Part shown: positions 1 through 6,312 of the stretch, piece after piece
How positions within the stretch are numbered: position 1 is the first letter of the stretch
How the letters are laid out: each line of letters starts with the position of its first letter
Assembly: GCA_900314225.1 (NCBI GenBank)
Contig: OMUM01000079.1
Location: forward strand, 1-6,650
Direction: 5' to 3'
Source: an uncultured bacterium
Lineage (GTDB): Bacteria > Bacillota_I > Bacilli_A > RF39 > UBA660
Length of the DNA: 6,650 nucleotides
Translations under genes and position numbers: made by a program
Notes under the pieces: generated by a model
Database searches by the model: none
What the model saw: the letters and a program-made list of their open reading frames with translations, nothing else
What the model was told of the DNA's origin: nothing

Positions 1-11
1 TAAATACAACT

Positions 12-1391
12 TTATTTTTTTAATCTTTTTACTAATTGGTTTGCTTCTTCTTGGGATTTACTTGTTCCTAGATCATCTATAATTGAATTAGTTCTATCTA
101 ACCAATTTTTACTATGTATTACTCTTATAACTCTTGAATCTTTCATCAATGTAGTCTTATCTAATCTACTTAATTCCTCAAAATCAGAAGCATTCATAAT
201 ATAAATTGCATCCCCAAGGGCAGTGTTTGGATTATCCTTATTATATTCCCTGTCCAATATAACTTTTCCATTTGGATAAATATAAGCAATATAACCATGA
301 TACTTTCTTAAGCCTACAGCTTTAACTAAATAATTGGTACTTTCATAAAAAGCATTTTTAGCTTCACCTACTTGTTTAAGTTTAGCAATCTCATCCATAT
401 TAAGTATCGTCTCTTTAATAGGGCTTCCATTAACAGACCTTGCTCTAGAATAATCATGTCCTTCTGGAATTAATATCCAATCAACTTCACTACTATTATC
501 AGCAACTCTTCTTTTAGCATTTTCTAGTCTTTTCTTGATACTATTCAAATCAACTTCTAAATTTCCACCGCCAATAATTTTATAATCTTTTCTCATATTA
601 GAATCTAAATATTTATCAATAAGTCCAATATACTTTTTTATTTCATCTTTATCCTTTGATTCTTCAATTTTTCTTAAATAATCATTAATAATATACATAT
701 ATAATTTATCTATATTCAAATATTTACTAAATAAACTATTATAATTCTTTTCTTCCATAACTTTTTTAATATCTTGTCTTTTAATAATAAATCTAGTATA
801 CATATCAACTTGACACTTTAAAAATCTTGGTAAAGATTGTTGCATAGCACAACTATAATAATAATGTTGAGCCTCTTTAACATCATCAAGTTCTTTTTTT
901 ATCTCATTAATTCTATTAGTATCAGTTGTATTAGAAAGCTCATTTTCTAAAGACTTTCTTTTATTATTTAAAGGCCTAATATAATTTCTACCATCTTGTA
1001 ATGATTTATAAATAGCTGGAAATTCTTCCCTTAATTGATGCTCACTACTAATATTTCTAAGTACTTCCACTCTATTTAATAACTTATTAGTTAATTTATC
1101 ATCATCAACTAAACAAGGTTTTTCATTTAAATCAATCTGGATTTTAGTCAAAAATTCCTCATAAGATGGTCTGATCATACCAATTAATTCATCATCTTTA
1201 CGATAACAAGTAAGCTCATTAGAAAAATCATCAGAAAATTTCTTATATTTAAATACACTATGTATATTTTCTCTATTGAGTAAACATATAACAGCATACA
1301 TCTTTTTCCAATCAATATTATCTTTACAACAACCATTTAAAAAATCAATAGTTCTTAAATTAACAGTTGGCTTTCTATTATCACTACCCAT
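12..1391 (-). CDS. Hypothetical protein, 459 aa, mixed helical protein with a conserved-looking C-terminal domain
   Basis: I do not recognise a named family. Counting from the chosen start, residues about 140-175 are charged and heptad-like, probably a coiled coil, and much of the first 290 residues is predicted helical. The C-terminal part (about 300-435) looks like a separate alpha/beta domain with compact motifs: WILIPEGHDYSRAR, then GYIAYIYPNGKVILDREY, then AIYIMN, DFEELSRLDKT and a closing RVIHSKNW. No signal peptide or membrane segment is visible, so it is probably cytoplasmic. The open frame extends eight codons further, to an ATG at 1415, but that ATG directly abuts a TATAAT box. The ATG at 1391 has AGGGGG six bases upstream and is preferred. 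The gene is slightly less AT-rich than the two genes upstream of it and has its own promoter. It stops with TAA at 12; any terminator lies outside the window. Confidence 0.85.
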   Translation of the reverse strand: MGSDNRKPTVNLRTIDFLNGCCKDNIDWKKMYAVICLLNRENIHSVFKYKKFSDDFSNELTCYRKDDELIGMIRPSYEEFLTKIQIDLNEKPCLVDDDKLTNKLLNRVEVLRNISSEHQLREEFPAIYKSLQDGRNYIRPLNNKRKSLENELSNTTDTNRINEIKKELDDVKEAQHYYYSCAMQQSLPRFLKCQVDMYTRFIIKRQDIKKVMEEKNYNSLFSKYLNIDKLYMYIINDYLRKIEESKDKDEIKKYIGLIDKYLDSNMRKDYKIIGGGNLEVDLNSIKKRLENAKRRVADNSSEVDWILIPEGHDYSRARSVNGSPIKETILNMDEIAKLKQVGEAKNAFYESTNYLVKAVGLRKYHGYIAYIYPNGKVILDREYNKDNPNTALGDAIYIMNASDFEELSRLDKTTLMKDSRVIRVIHSKNWLDRTNSIIDDLGTSKSQEEANQLVKRLKK

Positions 1392-1397
1392 AAATAT

Positions 1398-1403
1398 CCC
1401 CCT
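1398..1403 (-). promoter_or_regulatory. Ribosome binding site deciding the start at 1391
   Basis: AGGGGG on the minus strand sits six bases before the ATG at 1391. It lies downstream of the alternative ATG at 1415, so it can only serve the inner start. Confidence 0.7.
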
Positions 1404-1415
1404 AAAACTAGGCAT

Positions 1416-1444
1416 ATTATATCATATTTCTTTTATTTGGGCAA
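1416..1444 (-). promoter_or_regulatory. Sigma-A type promoter with extended -10
   Basis: TTGCCC (1439-1444), a 17-base spacer, then TATAAT (1416-1421) preceded by TG at the extended -10 position (TGATATAAT). The predicted transcription start is near 1409, giving a leader of about 18 bases that contains the AGGGGG ribosome binding site. The -35 box lies just past the stop codon of the upstream gene, so this gene can be transcribed independently of the 2041-3381/1447-2025 unit. No terminator is visible between them, so read-through is also possible. Confidence 0.65.
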
Positions 1445-1446
1445 TA

Positions 1447-2025
1447 TTAAGTATTATTATTCTTACATTTTAAATTATAACGCATAATATTAAATAATAT
1501 TTCTCTTTCTGTTTTATCATCAATTTTACATTCATCTAATAATAAATTAATAGTATCTAAATCTTCCATATAATCATTATTATTAGGATTTTCTAATTTA
1601 TTATATAATTCTTCATACTTAAAAGTCATTTCTTTTAACTCTTCTAATTCTTTTTCAGGAATATTATTATTTTTATAATTTCCAATATAATTAATAAATT
1701 TATCTAAATATTTAATTTGATTATCATATATTTTATATGTTGTATGAGCATTTTCATTTAGTAAAAGCATCTCTTTTATAGATTTAATATTATCATATAT
1801 TAATTTTTTTTCTTTATAATTAATATCTAATTCTTCTAATATTTTTCTAATAACTGCTAAATTTATATTAATAATATTATATTTATCTTTTTTTAATAAA
1901 TTTAATTCTTTTTTATATTTTTCTTTTAATAAATTACCATTATCAAGGCAATTATTAATTTTTAGCTTATTAGTTGAAATAACTTCTTTCAATATAGTAA
2001 TAAGTGTTGTCTGAGTTTCTAACAT
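1447..2025 (-). CDS. Hypothetical helical protein, 192 aa, second gene of a two-gene unit
   Basis: Not recognised. The protein is Lys/Asn/Ile/Glu-rich, predicted almost entirely helical, and has no signal peptide or membrane segment. It contains two related helical stretches, residues 57-80 and 158-181, each with an I-x3-L hydrophobic pattern, an acidic pair, then I-x2-K and a closing I-x2-NI; about 8 of 24 positions are identical. A similar stretch occurs in the upstream gene product (residues about 168-196), which suggests a common ancestry or a shared interaction module. The start is supported by AGGAGTGG (2032-2039) before the ATG. Only 15 bases separate it from the upstream stop, and the ribosome binding site begins directly after that stop, so co-transcription and probable translational coupling are expected. 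Base composition is the most AT-rich of the window. Compositional bias could inflate the apparent internal repeat. Confidence 0.8.
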   Translation of the reverse strand: MLETQTTLITILKEVISTNKLKINNCLDNGNLLKEKYKKELNLLKKDKYNIININLAVIRKILEELDINYKEKKLIYDNIKSIKEMLLLNENAHTTYKIYDNQIKYLDKFINYIGNYKNNNIPEKELEELKEMTFKYEELYNKLENPNNNDYMEDLDTINLLLDECKIDDKTEREILFNIMRYNLKCKNNNT

Positions 2026-2040
2026 ATCTAACCACTCCTA

Positions 2041-3381
2041 TTAAGCTACTTTAGCATATTTTGAATCTTCTTCATCTAATATCTCTATTTCATCTTTATT
2101 AGATGATTCTTCTTTAACAAAAAAGCAATCATCTTGAATCTTTTGTTTCATTATTGATACAATTTGTTCTTCGCATTTCTTAGCCCTATTTTCCATAATA
2201 TTATAGTGATCTTTTAATTTTTTATTTGTAACTCCTAATAAAATAACATTATTATCATTAATAGGAATATAAGTAACAGCTAAACCATTATTTTTTATTG
2301 TACGAGCATCATATATATTAAGAGTTGAATAATTATTATTACTTTTTCTAAAATTTAATTCATTATTTTTTAAGCTTTTTACAGCACTATCAAAAGCTAA
2401 CTTGTCATCTTTATCTAAATTAGCAAAATCTTCAGAGATAAAAGAAATATTATTATCATATAAATAATAAATATTATTACTCTTTTTATTATCACTATTT
2501 TTATAAAACATCTCTACTGCTGAAGAAATAGGAACACTTGGATTCGCTTCTAGATATTTTCTAATAATATTTCGCTCATAATCAATATATATCTGTACAT
2601 CAGGACCATAACTACCATCAATTTTATAATTATCTAAAGATATTTTATCAAATGATATATCTTCAATTAAGCTAATTAATCTTTTTAAATAAAAATCACT
2701 AGTAATCAAATCCTCTAAATCAGATAATTTTTCATCTAATTCACTCATTTGTTCAATATCATCAATATTTTTAGCTTTATATTTAGAAATATTATTTTTA
2801 ATTAAATATTCAATAAACTTTTTCTTTTCCAGAGGGGTTAATAAAGACTTTTCTAATGTCTTTTCTAATAAATCAATATTTGATATAGCATCACCATATT
2901 CAATTTCATTAGCAAGATCCATAATATTTTCAATATAATCTGTTGTTTTATTAAGAGAATCAGTAAATAAATCAGGATTTATTCTACATACATATTGATT
3001 AAGTCTATTCATAAATTTATTTATCTCATCAAGACATTTCTTTTCTTGAGGTACACTAACTTCTGAAGATATATCACTGTTTTTTAAATAATAATAATTT
3101 TTTATAGAATTTAAAAAGGAAGCATAAATATCCGGTAATATTTTTTTTAAATAATTTATAAATGTATACTCTTTATTTTTATCTTTTTCAATCTCTTCTG
3201 CAAAAAATATTTTATCTTTATTAAGAACTTCTAAAATATCATCTGTTATATAATAATAAGTATCTAATTCATCGACTATTTCACTTCTTAATTGTTCTTG
3301 TTCTTCAACAATAGTCGTAAGGAAATCTAAAAATTTATTAGAAATGGCATTAATTTCTTTATTTTCTTCTCTAATTTCCAT
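2041..3381 (-). CDS. Hypothetical protein, 446 aa, helical N-terminal region and possible RelE-like C-terminal domain
   Basis: No named family is recognised. Residues 1-250 are strongly helical and acidic, with coiled-coil potential near 205-245 (repeated Asp/Glu/Leu pattern). Around 315-412 the pattern changes. A helix (about 322-340) is followed by strands containing LNIYDARTIKNNGLAVTYIP, then NNVILLGVTNKK, then a lysine-rich helix. This order (helix, a YDxR-type strand, an aromatic strand, ILL strand, KK plus helix) recalls the RelE/HigB toxin superfamily, but the similarity is by eye only and key residues cannot be assigned. The last 25 residues are very acidic, then end in KYAKVA. The start ATG at 3381 follows GAGGTG with five bases between. 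It is the first gene of a unit with the 192-aa protein downstream, and is driven by its own promoter after the preceding terminator. It appears cytoplasmic, with no signal peptide. Confidence 0.85.
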   Translation of the reverse strand: MEIREENKEINAISNKFLDFLTTIVEEQEQLRSEIVDELDTYYYITDDILEVLNKDKIFFAEEIEKDKNKEYTFINYLKKILPDIYASFLNSIKNYYYLKNSDISSEVSVPQEKKCLDEINKFMNRLNQYVCRINPDLFTDSLNKTTDYIENIMDLANEIEYGDAISNIDLLEKTLEKSLLTPLEKKKFIEYLIKNNISKYKAKNIDDIEQMSELDEKLSDLEDLITSDFYLKRLISLIEDISFDKISLDNYKIDGSYGPDVQIYIDYERNIIRKYLEANPSVPISSAVEMFYKNSDNKKSNNIYYLYDNNISFISEDFANLDKDDKLAFDSAVKSLKNNELNFRKSNNNYSTLNIYDARTIKNNGLAVTYIPINDNNVILLGVTNKKLKDHYNIMENRAKKCEEQIVSIMKQKIQDDCFFVKEESSNKDEIEILDEEDSKYAKVA

Positions 3382-3410
3382 AATAACACCTCGTATTATA
3401 TTACATAACT

Positions 3411-3439
3411 ATTGTATCAAATATTTAAATTTTTGTCTT
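3411..3439 (-). promoter_or_regulatory. Sigma-A type promoter for the two-gene unit
   Basis: AAGACA (3434-3439), a 17-base spacer, and TACAAT (3411-3416) preceded by TG in the extended -10 position (TGATACAAT). The predicted transcription start is near 3404, giving a leader of about 22 bases that carries the GAGGTG ribosome binding site (3387-3392). A perfect TATAAT lies closer to the gene at 3395-3400, but transcription from it would start inside the ribosome binding site, so the upstream pair is preferred. Confidence 0.5.
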
Positions 3440-3463
3440 TAGAAATAATAAATTTTAGCAAAC

Positions 3464-3486
3464 AAAAAATTGGTAATAACCAATTT
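3464..3486 (-). terminator. Rho-independent terminator after the kinase-like gene
   Basis: On the minus strand AAATTGGT, the loop TATT and ACCAATTT form a perfect 8-bp stem that runs into a T tract (TTTTTT at 3464-3469, partly within the stem). It begins ten bases after the TAG stop at 3496. The stem is AT-rich but the hairpin and T tract are well formed. There is no T tract in the other direction, so it serves minus-strand transcription only. Confidence 0.75.
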
Positions 3487-3495
3487 AAAACATCT

Positions 3496-4200
3496 CTACT
3501 TTTTTATTAACCTCTTAGCATATTCTTTAATGCTTTCACCATAAACCATAGTATCCTTAATTTGTGAAGATAAAGGGGCTAAATAACTAAATTGCTTGCA
3601 TAATATTTTACTCTTACTCTTTGGAACCTTACCATATATTCTAAGAAAATTAGTAATAAAAAATGTATTTAATTCTTGTCTATTAAATAATTCTGTTTCT
3701 ATAATACCATTTTTCTCTGAAAGTCCACTATAATCAATCAAATGATCTTCATATAGAAAACTACCAGGATCAATAAAATATATACCATCATTAAAAATAA
3801 AATTACATAAACATATATCAGTTATTGTTATTTTATTTCTACTTAAAATCTTTATATCATTTTCATACTTTTCTAATTCATCTACCAAAAAATTAATATT
3901 AAGATTATTTATAAAATAATTATCAAATGACTCAATATACTTCATTGTATAACCAGAAAATTTATTAAGTTCATTATATACAACATCCTGAGGCATAATT
4001 ATTCGCTCAGTATTAATTTTAGAAAGTCTTTTTACAGTATCTTCATCTAATCTTATTTTTACACATTTAGGCTTATAAATTTTAATTACTCTATCATTAA
4101 ATAAATAAACATTTGACTCTAAGCCTTCATTAATATAATGACTATCAAACTCTTTCTTTGACATATCAATCTTCTTATCACCAAAATAATAAATCAACAT
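3496..4200 (-). CDS. Compact protein-kinase-fold protein, 234 aa
   Basis: Motifs in order, counted from the chosen start, point to the kinase/aminoglycoside-phosphotransferase fold. EGLESNVYLF (about 25-34) resembles the glycine-rich strand pair. VIKIYK, with Lys40, matches the ATP-binding lysine. GYTMKYIES (83-91) resembles the hinge. TDICLCNFIF has Asp128 and Asn133 with the D-x4-N spacing of the catalytic loop, and YFIDPGSF has Asp144-Pro-Gly in the DFG position. The usual His or Gly before the catalytic Asp is replaced (ITD), the helix-C glutamate is not evident, and the C-lobe is short, so activity and substrate are unknown. No membrane segment is visible. The frame extends to an ATG at 4224, but that ATG abuts a TATAAT box and GGGGGTG (4203-4209) precedes the ATG at 4200, which is preferred. 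It follows the sporulation genes in the same direction but has its own -10 element and its own terminator. Stop is TAG. Confidence 0.85.
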   Translation of the reverse strand: MLIYYFGDKKIDMSKKEFDSHYINEGLESNVYLFNDRVIKIYKPKCVKIRLDEDTVKRLSKINTERIIMPQDVVYNELNKFSGYTMKYIESFDNYFINNLNINFLVDELEKYENDIKILSRNKITITDICLCNFIFNDGIYFIDPGSFLYEDHLIDYSGLSEKNGIIETELFNRQELNTFFITNFLRIYGKVPKSKSKILCKQFSYLAPLSSQIKDTMVYGESIKEYAKRLIKK

Positions 4201-4202
4201 AA

Positions 4203-4209
4203 CACCCCC
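4203..4209 (-). promoter_or_regulatory. Ribosome binding site deciding the start at 4200
   Basis: GGGGGTG lies two bases before the ATG at 4200, resembling the GGAGGTG pairing sequence. It is downstream of the alternative ATG at 4224 and therefore favours the inner start. The spacing is a little short, so translation may be only moderate. Confidence 0.6.
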
Positions 4210-4224
4210 ATTTATTTGCTTCAT

Positions 4225-4233
4225 ATTATAACA
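4225..4233 (-). promoter_or_regulatory. Extended -10 promoter element for the kinase-like gene
   Basis: TGTTATAAT is a perfect extended -10 (TGN plus TATAAT). The -35 position at 17 bases (TAGTAT, 4248-4253) is poor, so the promoter probably relies on the extended -10. The predicted start of transcription is near 4218, giving a leader of about 18 bases. Two copies of TTTTATGT, ten bases apart (4231-4238 and 4241-4248), occupy the spacer. Confidence 0.5.
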
Positions 4234-4250
4234 TAAAAGTACATAAAATA

Positions 4251-4544
4251 CTAGCTATCTAAATATTTAATAACTAATTTTAAACTCTTATTAATACATT
4301 TATCTATTAATTTAGACATTTTTAAAAAACTAGATGAAACATGATTATTATAATTTTTCTCCTTTTCTATATAATTATTTATATCAATTTTTTTACCTTC
4401 TTTTAAATCTTTTTCATAATTTTTAATAGCCTCTTCAGTTAAAACATTTTTATTAGAATAATAATTTGTATTAAGAGAACTTAAATACAAAGATAAGAAA
4501 GATATTACCAACAAAATACCAATAATTTTAACTATTTTCTTCAT
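4251..4544 (-). CDS. Small membrane-anchored protein, 97 aa, translationally linked to spoIIP
   Basis: Not a family I can name. Residues 4-22 form a hydrophobic helix after a Lys-rich start (MKKIVK), giving either an uncleaved signal anchor or a signal peptide without an obvious cleavage motif. The rest, probably outside the membrane, contains a charged segment (about 35-66, with EEAIKNYEKDLKEGKKID) and then an amphipathic, lysine-spaced C-terminal helix (about 72-95). The ATG at 4544 has a strong GGAGG six bases upstream (4551-4555), located inside the last codons of spoIIP; the two genes overlap by 17 bases in different frames. This tight coupling suggests co-expression with SpoIIP during sporulation and a possible role at the engulfing membrane, which is inference only. 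Stop is TAG, with no hairpin terminator visible before the next promoter. Confidence 0.8.
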   Translation of the reverse strand: MKKIVKIIGILLVISFLSLYLSSLNTNYYSNKNVLTEEAIKNYEKDLKEGKKIDINNYIEKEKNYNNHVSSSFLKMSKLIDKCINKSLKLVIKYLDS

Positions 4545-5442
4545 TTATAACCTCCAAAAAAGCTTTAGAAAAAGCAATAGTTGAATTTAATACTTCATTA
4601 GGAGTATTCTCATATCCTCCTACTTCAATTAAAATTGTTCGTTTATTAAAATCTTGATTATAAACACCATTAACTCCTTTCCCTTGTTTTTTTAAAATAC
4701 CTTTACAAAGGCCATTATATTTTTCATTTAATTTATTATTAATTCTCTCAGTAAAAGCTAAATTCTCTTGATAATTAGGATTTTCTAATCCAATAATAAA
4801 TAATATTTTAGCATAATTCTTATTGTTAATAGTAATTGTTGTTCTATCATGAGCTAAACTATCTCGATGAATATCTATAAAATATTTTAAAGTAGGATAA
4901 TTAATAATACTATTTTCTAATAAAATTCTACTTGCTTTATAAGAATTATAATATTTCCAATTATTTTTATTTAATATATCTTTAATAGAAGCTTCCTCTA
5001 CTATAGACTTATAACCATTCTTTTGAAAAATATCTTCTAAAATATAATTGTTCATAATAACAGTTGGAGTTACTGAATATTCAGCAAGTGTAGTAGAAGC
5101 ATATTCTTCACTTTGATGAGTATTATATAAATAAATAAGTGGAGCTTCATTCTTTATATCAATTTTTTCAGAAGATGTAACCCTACTCATTTGATATTTA
5201 GAATTTAATTTCTTTATTGGATTAGAAATATCTATAACTTTAGCAATCGTCTCTTCAATAAAACTAGTATTATCATAAGTAAAAGCATCTGACACAATTA
5301 AAGAAGTTAATTCTCTATCATTTAAAACGATTCTTTTTCTTTCAATATTTTTATAACTAGCATATATTCCAGTAATTAATAATATAAAAGTAAATATTAA
5401 TTTAAATTTATTTTTTCTTTTTTTAGTAATTAATTTAGGCAT
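4528..5442 (-). CDS. spoIIP: Stage II sporulation protein P (peptidoglycan amidase/endopeptidase), 304 aa
   Basis: SpoIIP works with SpoIID and SpoIIM in the mother cell membrane, cutting peptidoglycan (amidase and endopeptidase activity) to thin the septum and drive engulfment. Counted from the chosen start, a basic N-terminus is followed by one membrane helix (about 13-30), a linker, then the amidase domain. Zinc-site motifs are YNTHQSEEY (His109, Glu112), FIDIHRDS (His192) and the catalytic glutamate motif LIEVGGYENT (Glu273). The enzyme looks intact. It is shorter than the roughly 400-residue Bacillus subtilis protein, mostly in the linker region. An upstream GTG at 5451 in frame lies inside the ribosome binding site AGGTGATC (5446-5453), so the ATG at 5442 is chosen. 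It follows gpr by 38 bases, as in Bacillus, where spoIIP can be read from both the gpr promoter and its own sigma-E promoter. I could not identify a convincing sigma-E site here. Confidence 0.95.
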   Translation of the reverse strand: MPKLITKKRKNKFKLIFTFILLITGIYASYKNIERKRIVLNDRELTSLIVSDAFTYDNTSFIEETIAKVIDISNPIKKLNSKYQMSRVTSSEKIDIKNEAPLIYLYNTHQSEEYASTTLAEYSVTPTVIMNNYILEDIFQKNGYKSIVEEASIKDILNKNNWKYYNSYKASRILLENSIINYPTLKYFIDIHRDSLAHDRTTITINNKNYAKILFIIGLENPNYQENLAFTERINNKLNEKYNGLCKGILKKQGKGVNGVYNQDFNKRTILIEVGGYENTPNEVLNSTIAFSKAFLEVINEENS

Positions 5443-5445
5443 ATT

Positions 5446-5453
5446 GATCACCT
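5446..5453 (-). promoter_or_regulatory. Ribosome binding site deciding the spoIIP start
   Basis: AGGTGATC matches eight bases of the sequence complementary to the 16S rRNA 3' end and lies three bases before the ATG at 5442. The in-frame GTG at 5451 is part of this site and so is unlikely to be the start. Confidence 0.7.
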
Positions 5454-5466
5454 ATTATTACTATAA

Positions 5467-5482
5467 AATATCTTAAGATATT
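5467..5482. repeat. 16-bp perfect palindrome between gpr and spoIIP
   Basis: AATATCTTAAGATATT reads the same on both strands and overlaps the last two bases of the gpr stop codon. As RNA on the minus strand it could form a six-pair, AT-rich stem with a TTAA loop followed by a few T residues, so it might be a weak attenuating hairpin between gpr and spoIIP. It could equally be a protein binding site or chance in AT-rich DNA. Confidence 0.4.
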
Positions 5483-6269
5483 ATTTTGTCGGATATAGTT
5501 TTTTATGTAATGATTTATTAATAGATTCACCTAATAATTTACTTAAAACTTTAATTTGATAATCAATATCTGTTGGAGTTAATACTAAATTATTATCTAA
5601 TTTTATATCTTTCTTTAATAAATTATTCAAAATAGTTCTTATATCAACAACTGTTGGTATACCAATAGCAATTACATCAATATTAAGTGTCTTCTTACTT
5701 ATTTCTCCACGATTATTATTAATACCACTACCAGGATGTATTCCACTATTAGTTATTTGTATTGTTTTTAAAAGTCTATTTATTTTACTAGCTTTTAAAG
5801 AATCTATTACAATTAATTTAGTAGCTTTAATCTCTTTAGCAAGTTCTTTAATTAAACTGATAGATTCAATGCCAGTATCACCCATTACACTAGGTTTAAA
5901 AATAGAAACTGACGCATAATTATTATTTAAAATCTTAAGTATTTTTAAATGTCTTGTAACCATAATATTATCAAGTGTCTTTGGTCCCAATGCATCCGGT
6001 GTTGAATCCTCATTTCCTAAACCAACCACCAATATATTATCCTTACTTGTTACCTTTATATATCTCTTAAGTTCCATAACTAAAACTTTTTCTAATAAAA
6101 AATAATTATCAGAATTAGAAATATTGTTAAAATAAATAGTACTATAAAAATAATTTTTATATTTTGATTTAATTACTTCAATATCTTTATAATAGTATTT
6201 ATTGCTTACATCAAATATATGATTTTCTTCTTCAATTAAATCCGTATATAATTTACTTATATTTTTCAT
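5481..6269 (-). CDS. gpr: Germination protease (GPR), compact form, 262 aa
   Basis: Gpr is an aspartate-type protease of the A25 family made in the forespore as a zymogen. At germination it degrades the small acid-soluble proteins that coat spore DNA. Landmarks from the chosen start: TDLIEE (9-14) near the N-terminus, GLGNEDSTPDALGP with Asp92, LIVIDSLKAS with Asp156 (the two conserved aspartates), NSGIHPGSG (174-182), GIPTVVD (203-209), LTPTDID and a C-terminal SINKSLH. It is about 100 residues shorter than Bacillus Gpr (about 370). Most of the loss falls between PTVVD and LTPTDID, where Bacillus carries roughly 65 more residues. The N-terminal prosequence also looks short. The frame runs back to TTG 6281 and GTG 6278, but GGTGAT (6274-6279) overlaps these and precedes the ATG at 6269. 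It is divergent from rpsT and followed by spoIIP, the usual neighbourhood. Confidence 0.93.
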   Translation of the reverse strand: MKNISKLYTDLIEEENHIFDVSNKYYYKDIEVIKSKYKNYFYSTIYFNNISNSDNYFLLEKVLVMELKRYIKVTSKDNILVVGLGNEDSTPDALGPKTLDNIMVTRHLKILKILNNNYASVSIFKPSVMGDTGIESISLIKELAKEIKATKLIVIDSLKASKINRLLKTIQITNSGIHPGSGINNNRGEISKKTLNIDVIAIGIPTVVDIRTILNNLLKKDIKLDNNLVLTPTDIDYQIKVLSKLLGESINKSLHKKLYPTK

Positions 6270-6273
6270 TAAT

Positions 6274-6279
6274 ATCACC
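6274..6279 (-). promoter_or_regulatory. Ribosome binding site deciding the gpr start
   Basis: GGTGAT lies four bases before the ATG at 6269 and overlaps the in-frame TTG and GTG codons further out, so those are unlikely starts. Confidence 0.6.
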
Positions 6280-6312
6280 AATATTATTATTCACTAATTT
6301 ACTTGATTTTAT

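Noticed and set aside
1276..1473. 65-codon hydrophobic open frame on the plus strand
   Set aside because: It lies antisense to the start of the 459-aa gene and its promoter, and it appears to be a shadow frame produced by AT-rich codons on the opposite strand. Its hydrophobicity follows from Lys/Asn codons read in reverse.
3395..3400. TATAAT as the -10 box for the two-gene unit
   Set aside because: Transcription would begin at about 3388, inside the ribosome binding site, and the nearest TTGATA is only 14 bases away. The upstream TGATACAAT with AAGACA fits better.
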